DNA of 22,107 nucleotides, taken from a virus. The stretch is taken from positions 1 to 22,107 of the IMG/VR virus record IMGVR_UViG_3300037504_000178. One strand, 5' to 3'. A program made the position numbers and the translations under genes. Shown one piece after another: positions 14,037 to 21,924 of the stretch (positions within the stretch are counted from its first letter, which is position 1; each line of letters begins with the position of its first letter). The notes beneath the pieces were generated by a model. That model made no database searches. It worked only from the letters and a program-made list of their open reading frames with translations, and was not told where the DNA came from.

Positions 14037-14710
14037 ACTGCCTTCGTCCGGACCCGCAGCCCGGTCAGGATGTTGTCGACGTACGGCGTATGCTCGATGC
14101 TGCTGCCGATGTGCACGGCCGAGCGCGCCTGGTCGCGGGCGGCCACGCGCGCCTTGATGTACGTCTTCACGCGCTCCGGCACGGCGCTCGCGTCGTCGCC
14201 GTAGCCGGCGGTGTAATCGATTTGCACGGCCGCGCCGATGTCGTCGGTCGGCGGCCAAGTCTCGTCTTGATTCAGCTCGATGTAGCCGTAGGGGTGCGCG
14301 TCCGCGACGACGCGATAGCGGCTGCTGTCGAGCGTCTGCTCCTGGCCGTCTTCGTCGGTGTACTTGACCGCGTCGACCGTCTGCAGCGGCGGGAACGGCA
14401 GGTAGATGCGCCGGCCGCGGTTGTTCGGCAGCGGCTTGACCAGGTTGCGCGCTGGGTGCGGCACGTGATCGGGGAAGTAGTCGAGAGTCAGGCGCAGCGT
14501 CTGCGTGATGAGGCAGCGACCCAGCCAGCCGTGCGGCCCGTCCAGCTCGCCCGTCACGGCGTCGATCTCGCCCTGCAGGAACGCGTCGTCGGACGTGCCG
14601 TCGATGCGCAGGGCGAGCTTGACGTCGTCGAGCGTCACCGGGCTGTTGGCCGGCGCCGTTTCGACGGTCACCGCCGGGTTGAGCCAGAACTGCCGATCGT
14701 CGCGGTGCAT
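14033..14710 (-). CDS. Head-tail connector protein, HK97 gp6 / phiE125 gp8-like
   Basis: A 225-residue mainly helical protein that should form the ring under the portal. The pattern SPVTLDDVKLALRIDGTSDD, then LQGEIDAVTGELDGPHG, then LITQTLRLTLDYFP is the classic gp6-like connector start. Also present is LPPLQTVDAVKY-like PFPPLQTVDAVKYTDEDG, then a C-terminal helix VKTYIKARVAARDQA. It sits after the small basic protein and before the sugar cassette, with ATGA overlaps on both sides. Confidence 0.88.
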   Translation of the reverse strand: MHRDDRQFWLNPAVTVETAPANSPVTLDDVKLALRIDGTSDDAFLQGEIDAVTGELDGPHGWLGRCLITQTLRLTLDYFPDHVPHPARNLVKPLPNNRGRRIYLPFPPLQTVDAVKYTDEDGQEQTLDSSRYRVVADAHPYGYIELNQDETWPPTDDIGAAVQIDYTAGYGDDASAVPERVKTYIKARVAARDQARSAVHIGSSIEHTPYVDNILTGLRVRTKAV

Positions 14711-14964
14711 CAGCTGGCGCTACCCTTCCCGCGGCCGCTGCGCTTCCGACCGCGCCGGCCGCCGGACGCCGACGGCTGAACCTGGTCGGACGACACAGCG
14801 AACGTCTGCGGCGTCTCGTCTTTCGGCGTCGGCGCCGGTGTGTTGTCCAGGCAACCAGCGCGCACGAGCCGCTGCCGCTGCGCGTCGTCGTGCGGCGTGA
14901 AGTCCGCGCCCGGCAGCACCCGCTTGCCGGTGGCGCGGTCGATGAACTCGTTGATCACCTTCAT
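14710..14964 (-). CDS. Small protein with basic Gly/Arg-rich C-terminus, unknown function
   Basis: An 84-residue protein. The N-terminus (VINEFIDRATGKRVLPGADF) resembles the start of small head-module proteins found between decoration protein and connector genes in some siphoviruses. Residues about 45-65 are Pro/Thr/Ser-rich, and the end (GGRRGRKRSGRGKGS) is strongly basic and probably binds nucleic acid or an acidic partner. The start codon is ATG 14964; the ribosome binding site is weak. Its stop overlaps the connector's start (ATGA). Function not known. Confidence 0.72.
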   Translation of the reverse strand: MKVINEFIDRATGKRVLPGADFTPHDDAQRQRLVRAGCLDNTPAPTPKDETPQTFAVSSDQVQPSASGGRRGRKRSGRGKGSAS

Positions 14965-14973
14965 GGGTGGTCA

Positions 14974-14999
14974 CGGGCGGGCCGTCGCCGACCCGCCCG
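14974..14999 (-). other. GC-rich hairpin between two head genes, no U tail
   Basis: CGGGCGGG (14974-14981) pairs with CCCGCCCG (14992-14999), an 8-bp stem with a 10-base loop. It lies in the 47-base gap between the decoration-like gene and the small basic protein. There is no T-tract on either side, so this is not an intrinsic terminator; it may slow decay or mark a processing site. Confidence 0.5.
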
Positions 15000-15011
15000 C
15001 CCCTTCATCGG

Positions 15012-15407
15012 CTACGGATTGTAGCGCGGGACGCCGCGCACCAGCGTGGCCGACCCGTTCACGCCGGAGCCCTCGCACGTCACCTTAACGGCGATGTGCG
15101 TGAAACCGGCGTCCATGTCCTCGGCCTTCGCCTCGGCGATTGCCGACAGCTCCTCGCCGCCGCTGCCGGCGGTGACGCTGGTCGCGGTGCCGATATCCTT
15201 GGCGTTGGTGCCGCTGGAATCCTCGGCCTGCTGGAACTGGACGGTGGCGCTGTTGCCGGCCGACACGGTCGCGGTCGACAGGAAGGCCAGGAACCGACGA
15301 AACCCGGCAGCGTCGTACCAACTGCCGGTGCGGTCGGTGGTGATGTCCTGCGGCGCGACGCCGACGTCGTAGCGCGCCGCCTCGGACAGCTTCTTCGAGT
15401 TGAGCAT
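15012..15407 (-). CDS. Probable head decoration or minor structural protein
   Basis: A 131-residue beta-rich protein directly after the capsid gene. The pattern SWYDAAGFRRFLAFLSTATV, then NSATVQFQQAEDSSGTNAKD, then a Gly-rich turn and terminal TLVRGVPRYNP fits a common phage family next to capsid genes. That family is often described as decoration or 'structural protein'. I cannot identify a named family with certainty. GGGAG lies 8 bases before ATG 15407. Hairpins flank the gene on both sides. Confidence 0.7.
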   Translation of the reverse strand: MLNSKKLSEAARYDVGVAPQDITTDRTGSWYDAAGFRRFLAFLSTATVSAGNSATVQFQQAEDSSGTNAKDIGTATSVTAGSGGEELSAIAEAKAEDMDAGFTHIAVKVTCEGSGVNGSATLVRGVPRYNP

Positions 15408-15429
15408 CGCTGTATCTCCCGGATGCAGC

Positions 15430-15455
15430 GACGGGCCGCGCGATGGCGGCCCGTC
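15430..15455 (-). other. Perfect 10-bp hairpin just downstream of the capsid gene
   Basis: GACGGGCCGC (15430-15439) and GCGGCCCGTC (15446-15455) form a perfect 10-bp stem with a 6-base loop, 17 bases beyond the capsid stop codon. No run of U follows in the operon's direction. It is strong enough to protect the 3' end of capsid mRNA from exonucleases or to slow polymerase. Confidence 0.6.
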
Positions 15456-15471
15456 AGGTTGGCGTCAGCTC

Positions 15472-16731
15472 TTACGACGGCACGTCGAGCAAGACGAACG
15501 GGCTCACCTCGTAGCCGTTCTCTTCCTTGAACGGCTCGGTCAGCCAGCCCTGGCCGTCGACGTTGGTGAAGATCTTCACCACCGTCTTGTTCTTGGTGAA
15601 GTGAACGTGCTCCGACGCCGCGACGAAGGGGCCCGACCCGTCCTTGATCAGGTAGTAGGACATGTCGAGCAGCGAGATGTCGCCCTTCGTGCCGAGGCCC
15701 GGGTTGCGCTCGTTGATGATCACCGGGCGGCCGAGCAGCCGGGCGGGCTCGCCCTCGCGGGCCGAGTTCGTCCAGATGTAGCTGCCCTGCGGATCCTGCA
15801 GCTGGCGCAGCTTCGGCAGGACCGCCTTGCTGATCAGCCAGACGCCAGCGCCGTGCAGGCGCGCCTCCATCTCCACCAAGTCGACGTACTGGACGTCGTT
15901 GGCGGAGTTCCGGTTGACCGTGTAGACCGCCGGGCTCTGGTACATGCCCTGCGGCTTGGCCACGCCGTCACCGCGGAGGAACGCGAGATCCTGCGCCTGG
16001 ATCATCGCGCCGCGCAGCTGCCGCTCCAGGAAGCTCTCCGCCGCCTGCCAGTTGCGCAGGAGCTTGTCGGTCACGACCGTATGGCCGGCGACCTCGTGCG
16101 GCTGCAGGGTGATCTCGCGGAACGACATGTCGGTCTCGGGCTTCGTCGCGCCCTCGCCGATCCATTCGACCTGGACGCCGCCATAGCGGTTCTGCGGCGC
16201 GGTGCCGGTCTGATCCAGCGACGGCATGGTAATCGCCGCGTCCGGCGGGGTGCCGGCTTCGATCACCTCGGCCCGCGGCCGCACGATCGCCTCCTGCGGA
16301 TCGACGGACATGATCGTCTGCCGGAACTGCTGCGGCACGACGAAGCCGCCCTGGGAACCCTCGTCGTAGCGCTGCTCGCCGCGCACGTCGGGCTGCTCGA
16401 AGTTCAGCCGCTGGTCGTTCGGGTTGAAGCGGACGGCGTGCATGAACTCGCCCAGGCTCTCGAACTCGCGCTTGGCCTCGGGGCCGCCGCGCTCGATCGG
16501 CTGACGTTGGGTCGCCGTCTGTTCCGGCTTCTGGAGCTGTTCCTCGCGCGTCTCGACGTCGAGCCGACGTTCGATGCGCTTGTCCAGCTGTTCGACGTCT
16601 TGCTTGTAGGCGTCGTAGAGCTGGGTCTCGTCTTCGCTGAGATCGCGGTCCTCGGCGTCCGCCGTGTCGACGATAGCCTTCATCTGCTGGACCGCCTCAG
16701 CTCGCTTTTCGCGAAGCTGCTGCAGGCTCAT
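15472..16731 (-). CDS. Major capsid protein, HK97 fold with N-terminal scaffold (delta) domain
   Basis: A 419-residue precursor. I take ATG 16731 as the start (MSLQQL), with GAGGG upstream; the longer frame to 16800 would include the terminator. Residues about 1-85 are charged helical coiled coil (LREKRAEAVQQM, DAYKQDVEQLDKRI), the delta domain cleaved by the head protease in HK97. From about 90 the HK97 core begins (FESLGEFMHAVRF). Within it are EGSQGGFVVPQQFRQTIM, an E-loop-like region, LRGDGVAKPQGM and LGRPVIINERN. Near the end is HVHFTKNKTVVKIF. The protease gene lies just upstream, as expected, and an intrinsic terminator separates the two. Confidence 0.95.
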   Translation of the reverse strand: MSLQQLREKRAEAVQQMKAIVDTADAEDRDLSEDETQLYDAYKQDVEQLDKRIERRLDVETREEQLQKPEQTATQRQPIERGGPEAKREFESLGEFMHAVRFNPNDQRLNFEQPDVRGEQRYDEGSQGGFVVPQQFRQTIMSVDPQEAIVRPRAEVIEAGTPPDAAITMPSLDQTGTAPQNRYGGVQVEWIGEGATKPETDMSFREITLQPHEVAGHTVVTDKLLRNWQAAESFLERQLRGAMIQAQDLAFLRGDGVAKPQGMYQSPAVYTVNRNSANDVQYVDLVEMEARLHGAGVWLISKAVLPKLRQLQDPQGSYIWTNSAREGEPARLLGRPVIINERNPGLGTKGDISLLDMSYYLIKDGSGPFVAASEHVHFTKNKTVVKIFTNVDGQGWLTEPFKEENGYEVSPFVLLDVPS

Positions 16732-16770
16732 GGGTTCTTCCCTCTCGGTGGACGCCGGCCGGTGGTCACG

Positions 16771-16807
16771 AAAAAGCCCCGCGGGCGCCGGCTGACCCAC
16801 GGGGCTT
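16771..16807 (-). terminator. Rho-independent terminator between head protease and capsid
   Basis: Minus strand: AAGCCCCGTGGG, a 10-base loop, then CCCGCGGGGCTT and a T-run. The 12-bp stem has one G-U pair (16774-16785 against 16796-16807), and TTTTT (16775-16771) closes it. It points along the operon, 40 bases before the capsid start. No new promoter is visible between it and the capsid gene. Confidence 0.8.
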
Positions 16808-16829
16808 GCTCCTGGTTGTCGCTCCGAGC

Positions 16830-17759
16830 CTAGCGGCCGGTGCGCTCCATGATGTCGATGTCCCGCTGCGCAAGGGCGCGCGCCTTCCGACGGCCGCCGG
16901 CGTTGCCGCCGCCGCGGTTCTGCGGGCGCGGCTCGGCGCCGAAGCGGGCGAGCACGTCTTCCAGCGTGGCCACACGGTCGACCATGTTCTCGCTTAACGC
17001 CGCCTGCGCTTGGACCGGGCGCCCCTGGCCCATGCCTTCGGTGACGTCGCGCTTGCGGACGTTGCGGTTGCGCGCAACGGCGTCGACGAACATGTCGTAG
17101 TAGGTGTCAACGCGGCTCTGCAGGGCGTCGCGCGCCTCGTCGTCCAGCGGTTTCGTCGGCGCGGCCTCTGCCTTGTAGCGGCCGGCGGAGATGATGGTCT
17201 CGCGGATGCCTTCGGACTCCAGGAACTGCGAGATGTCCTGGTGCACCGTGTAGACACCGATCGAGCCGACCATGCCGGACGGCGTGACGGCCAGGTCCTC
17301 GGCGGCCGACGCGATCCAGTAGGCGGCGGAAGCCGCCAGCGAGTTCGCCACGGCGACGATCGTCTTCTGCCCGCGCGCCTCGTAAATCTCTTGCGCGGTC
17401 TCCGGCACGCCGAAAACGGAGCCGCCCGGGCTGTCGATGTCGAGCACGATCGCCTTCACGTCATCGTCGGCGAGCGCGCTGCGGAATTGCTGCTGGAACC
17501 GCTGCAGCTTGAGTCCTGGGTCCGACATCTCATCGCCGCTGGGGCGCTGGGTGATCATGCCGACCACCGGCAGCACCATGACGCTGCCCTCCTGCCGTGC
17601 GACGTCGCGCGCCTGGCGGTCGCTTACGCGGCCCTCGTAGGCCGGCGGCTCGCTACCCAGTGCCTTGGCGCGCAGGAACGTCGCCACAGCCTCGAACTTC
17701 TGCAGGTCGAGCGCGCAGGGATGGCCCGCGAACTCGGCGATGATGCGCCCGTACTTCAT
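16830..17759 (-). CDS. Head maturation protease, S49/ClpP-like
   Basis: A 309-residue serine protease that should cleave the capsid delta domain during prohead maturation. It shows IVLDIDSPGGSVFG (about 104-117), the oxyanion-side motif of S49 proteases. NSLAASAAYWIASAA follows with the nucleophile Ser144, then GMVGSIGVYTVHQD. SAGRYKAEAAPTKPL contains the likely catalytic Lys196, the Ser/Lys dyad of SppA-type enzymes. The last 50 residues are Arg- and Gly-rich and probably bind the capsid or scaffold. It overlaps the portal stop (ATGA) and precedes the capsid. It acts inside the prohead. There is no signal peptide, consistent with a phage role rather than with SppA. Confidence 0.92.
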   Translation of the reverse strand: MKYGRIIAEFAGHPCALDLQKFEAVATFLRAKALGSEPPAYEGRVSDRQARDVARQEGSVMVLPVVGMITQRPSGDEMSDPGLKLQRFQQQFRSALADDDVKAIVLDIDSPGGSVFGVPETAQEIYEARGQKTIVAVANSLAASAAYWIASAAEDLAVTPSGMVGSIGVYTVHQDISQFLESEGIRETIISAGRYKAEAAPTKPLDDEARDALQSRVDTYYDMFVDAVARNRNVRKRDVTEGMGQGRPVQAQAALSENMVDRVATLEDVLARFGAEPRPQNRGGGNAGGRRKARALAQRDIDIMERTGR

Positions 17760-18961
17760 TCGTCCGTCGTCTCCTCGCCGCCCTGCGGCTGCATGTTGCG
17801 CGGCTCCAGGAACTCGCCGAGCCCGTCTTCTTCGTTCATCTCTTCCTTGGCGCGGGCCTCGTTGCGGTTCAGCCAGCCGTTCTGGATGCCGGAGGCGTAG
17901 TAGTTGATCCGGGCCGAGGTATCTCCGCGCTCAAGCGCCGAAACGTTGAACTTGACGAAGTAACCGGCCTCGCGCTCCTGCCGGGTGAACAGCTTGCGGT
18001 TCGCTTCCTGCTCCCAGCGCACCAGCCAGGGCTGGAGCGTGTACCGGACAAAGCCGAGGCCCATCTGCTCGATGCCGGAGCCCCACGACGTCGTCTTTTC
18101 GTGGCTCTGAATCATCCACAGCGGGACGTTGTAGATGCGAGCTATCTCGGCGATCTGAAACTCGCGCGAGCCCAGAAACTGCGCATCCTCAGGCGGTATT
18201 GTCGTCTGGACGAACTTCGCGCCTTCTTCGAGCACCTTCACTCGGTGCGCGTTGCTTAGGCCGCCCTGCTCGTCCAGCGATTCCTGCAGGTTCTGCTGCG
18301 CCTGCGGCCCGAGCCGGCCGGGGTACTGGATGAAGCCGCCGGACTTGGTGTCGTTCGCGAAGAACTTTGCGCCGAACCGCTCCATCGCGAGACCGAGCCC
18401 GACCGCCTCGCGCGCCATCGCGATCGGCGAGTAGCCGACGTACCCGTCGAAGCCCAGCGCCGGCACGTGCAGCACATCGTCGGCATCCAGCGTTTTCTGC
18501 TCGCCGTCAATGGTCGTACGAAAGCGCAGCGTGCCGCGGTTGTCCTTGTCCGGCCAGGTCCGATCCGGCAGCAACGGCCACAGCCCCACCGCCTGGCCGC
18601 GGCCGTTGCGCTGGATGTCGGTGTAGCCGTTGCCCCAAAGCAGGATGTGATGCTGCTTGGTGTTCCGGTAGGTGAACGCGGTCATGTGGTCGTTGGCGCT
18701 GTTGGTCAGCACCGGCCACAGCGGATGATCGCGCGCTTCTTCGCGTCCGCGCTCCGTGCGCTGGTAGACCTTCAACGGCAGCTGTGCCACGGCCTCGCTG
18801 ACAAGCCGCACGCAGGCGTAGACGACGGGCAACTGCAGGGCCGTGTATTCGCTGACCTGCACGCTCGACTTGGTCGGACCGCCGCCGAGCGCACGCAGGA
18901 ACCAGCCACCCTCGTCACTGACGGTGTGCGACGGGCCGTACCGGCTGCCGATGATCCCCAT
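17756..18961 (-). CDS. Portal protein, HK97 family
   Basis: A 401-residue protein that forms the dodecameric DNA entry ring. Recognisable HK97-portal landmarks in order: YTALQLPVVYACVRLVSEAV (about 40-58), LPLKVYQRT, DHPLWPVLTN, TKQHHILLWGNGYTDIQRN, ADDVLHVPALGFDGYVGYSP, then IARIYNVPLWMIQ and YTLQPWLVRWEQEAN. The acidic, Gln-rich C-terminus is common. Length is typical for the family (about 390-430). It starts with ATG 18961, two bases after the stop of the small membrane protein, and its stop overlaps the protease start. Confidence 0.94.
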   Translation of the reverse strand: MGIIGSRYGPSHTVSDEGGWFLRALGGGPTKSSVQVSEYTALQLPVVYACVRLVSEAVAQLPLKVYQRTERGREEARDHPLWPVLTNSANDHMTAFTYRNTKQHHILLWGNGYTDIQRNGRGQAVGLWPLLPDRTWPDKDNRGTLRFRTTIDGEQKTLDADDVLHVPALGFDGYVGYSPIAMAREAVGLGLAMERFGAKFFANDTKSGGFIQYPGRLGPQAQQNLQESLDEQGGLSNAHRVKVLEEGAKFVQTTIPPEDAQFLGSREFQIAEIARIYNVPLWMIQSHEKTTSWGSGIEQMGLGFVRYTLQPWLVRWEQEANRKLFTRQEREAGYFVKFNVSALERGDTSARINYYASGIQNGWLNRNEARAKEEMNEEDGLGEFLEPRNMQPQGGEETTDE

Positions 18962-18962
18962 T

Positions 18963-19121
18963 CTAGCCCCGCTTGCTGCGCGCGATGTCTAGGCCGACGC
19001 CGAAAAAGATCACGCCGACGACGACACACGCCCAGCCGGTCCCGGCGAGCAACCACGTACCGTAGCCGACGGCGCCGACCCCAAGCAGCATCAGGATGTC
19101 TTCAAGATCCGGCTTAGACAT
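18963..19121 (-). CDS. 52-residue membrane protein between large terminase and portal
   Basis: A short gene whose ATG (19121) lies 8 bases inside the terminase 3' end and whose stop (TAG) sits one base before the portal ATG, so translation is coupled on both sides. It has two hydrophobic stretches, about residues 9-26 (ILMLLGVGAVGYGTWLLA) and 29-44 (GWACVVVGVIFFGVGL), and a basic end (RSKRG). This suggests a two-pass inner-membrane hairpin. The tight packing between essential genes argues that it is real and conserved in position. I do not recognise it. Small membrane proteins in this slot are known in related phages, but their function is not settled. Confidence 0.72.
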   Translation of the reverse strand: MSKPDLEDILMLLGVGAVGYGTWLLAGTGWACVVVGVIFFGVGLDIARSKRG

Positions 19122-20850
19122 CGATCGTCAGCACCCCTCGGGTTTCGTAAACGCTGCGCGGGTCGCCTTCGTCCGCCATCCACCGCGCCAGCGCCATCAG
19201 ATGCGCTACCACACCATCAATCTTCTGGCTGTCGCGCTCCTTGCGCGGGTAGACGTTGTCCTTCGCGTCGGTCTTGGCCGTGACGTTGGACACCATCCAG
19301 GTCATCACCGGGTCGCCGTTGTGCACGACCTGTCCGGCCCGCGTGATCGCGTCGAGCTGCTTCATCGGCTCGGAGAAGTTCAGCACCGTCGGCCGGACCT
19401 CGACGACCGGCACGCCCTGCTCCTGCAGCCGCGTCACCAGCATCGTCGCCTGGTGTGGGTCGTAGGCGACCTCCTCGACCTGGTACTCGCCAACCGCGTC
19501 CAGGATCGATGCCTCGATTTCGGCGAAGTCGATGATCTCGCCGTCGGTAACGCTGATCCAGCCGTCGTTCACCCAGCCGCGGTAGTGCTCGTTGTCCGGC
19601 TCTTCGACCGTCGCCTCCGGTAACCAGTAGCAGCCGAAGCGCACGTACCGCCGGCCGGCCTCACGCAGGCGCCGAACGACCGGCGTGTCGTCGCAGCGCT
19701 GCAGGTCGAACACCAGCTCCATCGCCGCGATGTCCACCTTGGACGCCAGGTCGAGCCCGACCTTGCACGGCTGGCCGGCGAAGTCGGCCGGGCTTAGCTG
19801 GTCGTCGCCGCAGCGGATCCACTTCTCGACGTTGAAGTAGGCCTCGCGCGAGCCGACCCAGACGTTGAGGTGCTTGGTCTTGAACGTGCCCTGCTTGCGC
19901 CCGTTGTTGATCGCCTCGCGCTGCTGGGCGCGGAGGAAGTCGCCGCTGACCGAGACGTCGTAGTTCGGGTTCGCCTTGCGCAGCGCGTCCTCGCTGGTCC
20001 AGTCGTCGTCGGCGTCAACGCCCCAGATGCAGGCGAACAGCTGCTCGTTCTCGGCCGCGCCCTCCAGCACCTTCTGCGCGTCAAGCTGCGCCTGGTAACA
20101 GGGCCCCTCGAGGTTCTCGCCGGCGGTGGTGATGATCAGCTGGATAGGCTGCTCGCGGGCGCCCATGCCGGTTTCCATCGCGTCGACCTGCTCGTCGGTC
20201 TGGTGCTCGTGATACTCGTCGTGGATCGCGCAGCTGGGCGAAGACCCGTCGCCCGGCTTGCCGATCAGCGGCTCGAAGCGGCTACCGTTGGCGTCGATGT
20301 GCAGGTTCTGCGCGTTCACCTGGACGCCGAAGCGCTTCTGGAACGCCGGTGTTCGCTGAGCCATCAGCTTGGCCGGCCGGAACACCTCCCAGGCCTGCTT
20401 CTCCGTCGTCGCGCCGGAGTAGACCTCAGCGCCGTACTCCTTGTCGGCCGCCAGCATGTAGAGCCCTATCGCCGCGGCTAGGGCGGACTTGCCGTTCTTC
20501 CGCGGGATCAGCCAGAAAACCTTGCGGAATCGTCGGAGCCCGTCGCGCTTGCGCAGCCAGCCGAAGAGTACGCAAATCAGGAACTTTTGCCAAGGCTCCA
20601 GCACCAGGCGCTCGCCGTCGCGCGCCCATTTGCCCTTCGTGTGCGGCAGCAGCTCAATGAACCGGCAGACCCGCTCGGCCTTTTCCCGGTTGAACTTGTA
20701 CGGCCAGTCGCGCCGCTTCTCCCGCTTCCGGTCGTTTAGGTGGCGCTCGCACGCCGCGCGCACCCACGCGTTCGCCAGCACGCGGCCAGCGACGACGTCG
20801 CGCGCATATTTCTCGGCCGCCTGGCAGTGCGGATGCTTGGTGCGTGCCAC
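19114..20850 (-). CDS. Terminase large subunit (TerL)
   Basis: A 578-residue DNA-packaging motor. The ATPase domain has a Walker A motif IPRKNGKSA (residues 115-123), a Walker B motif CAIHDEYHEH with Asp211 and Glu212, and a coupling motif TTAG (241-244). The C-terminal RNase H-like nuclease has VGLDLASKVD (Asp367, likely first metal ligand), VAYDPHQA (Asp464) and KIDGVVAHLMALARW (Asp545). These fit HK97/phage terminase-1-type TerL, and the length is typical. It should cut at cos or pac together with TerS and the HNH protein. The start is GTG 20850. ATG 20852 is out of frame and is rejected. Confidence 0.95.
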   Translation of the reverse strand: MARTKHPHCQAAEKYARDVVAGRVLANAWVRAACERHLNDRKREKRRDWPYKFNREKAERVCRFIELLPHTKGKWARDGERLVLEPWQKFLICVLFGWLRKRDGLRRFRKVFWLIPRKNGKSALAAAIGLYMLAADKEYGAEVYSGATTEKQAWEVFRPAKLMAQRTPAFQKRFGVQVNAQNLHIDANGSRFEPLIGKPGDGSSPSCAIHDEYHEHQTDEQVDAMETGMGAREQPIQLIITTAGENLEGPCYQAQLDAQKVLEGAAENEQLFACIWGVDADDDWTSEDALRKANPNYDVSVSGDFLRAQQREAINNGRKQGTFKTKHLNVWVGSREAYFNVEKWIRCGDDQLSPADFAGQPCKVGLDLASKVDIAAMELVFDLQRCDDTPVVRRLREAGRRYVRFGCYWLPEATVEEPDNEHYRGWVNDGWISVTDGEIIDFAEIEASILDAVGEYQVEEVAYDPHQATMLVTRLQEQGVPVVEVRPTVLNFSEPMKQLDAITRAGQVVHNGDPVMTWMVSNVTAKTDAKDNVYPRKERDSQKIDGVVAHLMALARWMADEGDPRSVYETRGVLTIDV

Positions 20851-20851
20851 A

Positions 20852-21313
20852 TCAGATCGCGTCGAAGGGGTTGCTGTTGTCGTTGCCGCCGGCCGACACC
20901 TTACCGACGCTGGCCGGCGTCAGGCCGAGCTCGGCCAGGCACGACGTTGCGCGCCGCATCGCGTCGGACCGCTGCGTCACCTCCGGCCGCGGGCGGATCA
21001 TCCGGCCGCCTTGGCTGTTTGTCGTCTCGTAGGTCCGGCCATGGTCGGTAATCATGATTGAGCACTCGTGCACTTCGCCCAGCGCCAGTGCCGCGTTCAT
21101 AATCGTGTGCTGGTCGTGCGGGCTGGCGCGGCCCTGCTCGTCGAGCGCCTGGACGATCTGGTTGAAGTAGGCGAGCGCGAGTTCGTCCATCCAGTCCGGC
21201 GCGACCGGCGTGCCCTGCGAGCGGGCCGGTGCGTTCGGGTTATCGCGGTCGGGCCGGGACGTCCCGTGGATCACCTTCAGATCGTGCGGCTTTCGTTTCC
21301 TGCCGGTGCTCAT
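20852..21313 (-). CDS. Terminase small subunit, P27-like (TerS)
   Basis: A 153-residue DNA-recognition subunit. The start KRKPHDLKVIHGTSRPDRDN matches the P27-type small terminase N-terminus (LK.I.GT/N...R). DWMDELALAYFNQIVQALDEQ and the helices after it resemble the core, and the tail (NDNSNPFDAI) resembles the C-terminal tail that meets TerL. I take ATG 21313, which overlaps the HNH stop (ATGA); the open frame further upstream is the HNH gene in another phase. It should bind cos or pac DNA and load TerL. Confidence 0.88.
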   Translation of the reverse strand: MSTGRKRKPHDLKVIHGTSRPDRDNPNAPARSQGTPVAPDWMDELALAYFNQIVQALDEQGRASPHDQHTIMNAALALGEVHECSIMITDHGRTYETTNSQGGRMIRPRPEVTQRSDAMRRATSCLAELGLTPASVGKVSAGGNDNSNPFDAI

Positions 21314-21924
21314 CAGGCGTGCTCGCCGATCAAGAGGAGTTGGCCGCCGGCGCCGTCGCGCTTCGCGACGTTGCAAGCCCGGCAAGCGCACTGGGTGTTG
21401 CGGTAACTGTGCTCGCCGCCTTGTGCCAACGGGACAATGTGGTCGAGTTCCGGCGCTTTCGGGTGGTAGCTGCCTCGCTTGGTCTTCAGCGTTTTCGTGC
21501 CGCAAAGCTGGCAGCGGTAGCCGTCGCGCTCAAAAACGCGCTGAACCGAAACAAACTCCGTCTGCGTGCCAAGCACTCGTGCTCGTCTAGCAGCTGAGCT
21601 GTCGCGGTTGTTGGAGCGCTTGCTGCACGTCGCCGAGCAATAATTTAGCCGATGCGTATCAACCGGCCGGAACTCTACTCCGCACTCCTTGCACGCTCGT
21701 GACTCTGCGCGGCGGCGCCTGTAGAGAGACTCTTGTTGGCACGCTTTTGAGCAGTAAGAAGCCTTGTTTTTTGGTAGTGGCGACGAACCACAAACCTCAC
21801 ACGATGATTTGAAAGAGCCTCGCGCTTTAGGCCCGCAATCATCGCAAAATTTTGTGCCGTAAATCGGTGTCGCACCGCAGCGCTTGCACGCCCTATCGTG
21901 ACGTAGCATCTTTCGGTTAGCCAT
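21313..21924 (-). CDS. HNH endonuclease with three N-terminal zinc-finger pairs
   Basis: A 203-residue nuclease likely working with terminase, as HK97 gp74 does in cos cleavage. The C-terminal HNH module runs from about 130: YRCQLCG (Cys138, Cys141), ELDHIVPLAQGG (Asp161, His162), YRNTQCACRACNVAK (Asn176, Cys181, Cys184, Asn185). It is the HNN variant because the last His is Asn. Residues 1-105 carry three extra zinc-binding Cys clusters (13/16/27/30, 42/45/58/62 and 78/81/96/100), which are not part of the minimal phage HNH. This gene has the lowest GC in the window (about 45-57% by line). AGGAG lies about 6 bases before ATG 21924. It overlaps TerS by ATGA. Confidence 0.88.
   Translation of the reverse strand: MANRKMLRHDRACKRCGATPIYGTKFCDDCGPKARGSFKSSCEVCGSSPLPKNKASYCSKACQQESLYRRRRAESRACKECGVEFRPVDTHRLNYCSATCSKRSNNRDSSAARRARVLGTQTEFVSVQRVFERDGYRCQLCGTKTLKTKRGSYHPKAPELDHIVPLAQGGEHSYRNTQCACRACNVAKRDGAGGQLLLIGEHA

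Noticed and set aside
15472-16800. Capsid start at 16800
   Set aside because: The added 23 codons cover the intrinsic terminator and intergenic DNA. ATG 16731 has a ribosome binding site and begins the normal helical delta domain.
15400-16833. Long forward-strand open frame of 477 codons opposite the capsid gene
   Set aside because: It is a shadow of high-GC coding DNA. The minus strand has clear capsid motifs and a start with SD, while this frame shows no recognisable domain and is rich in Arg, Leu, Val and Ala.
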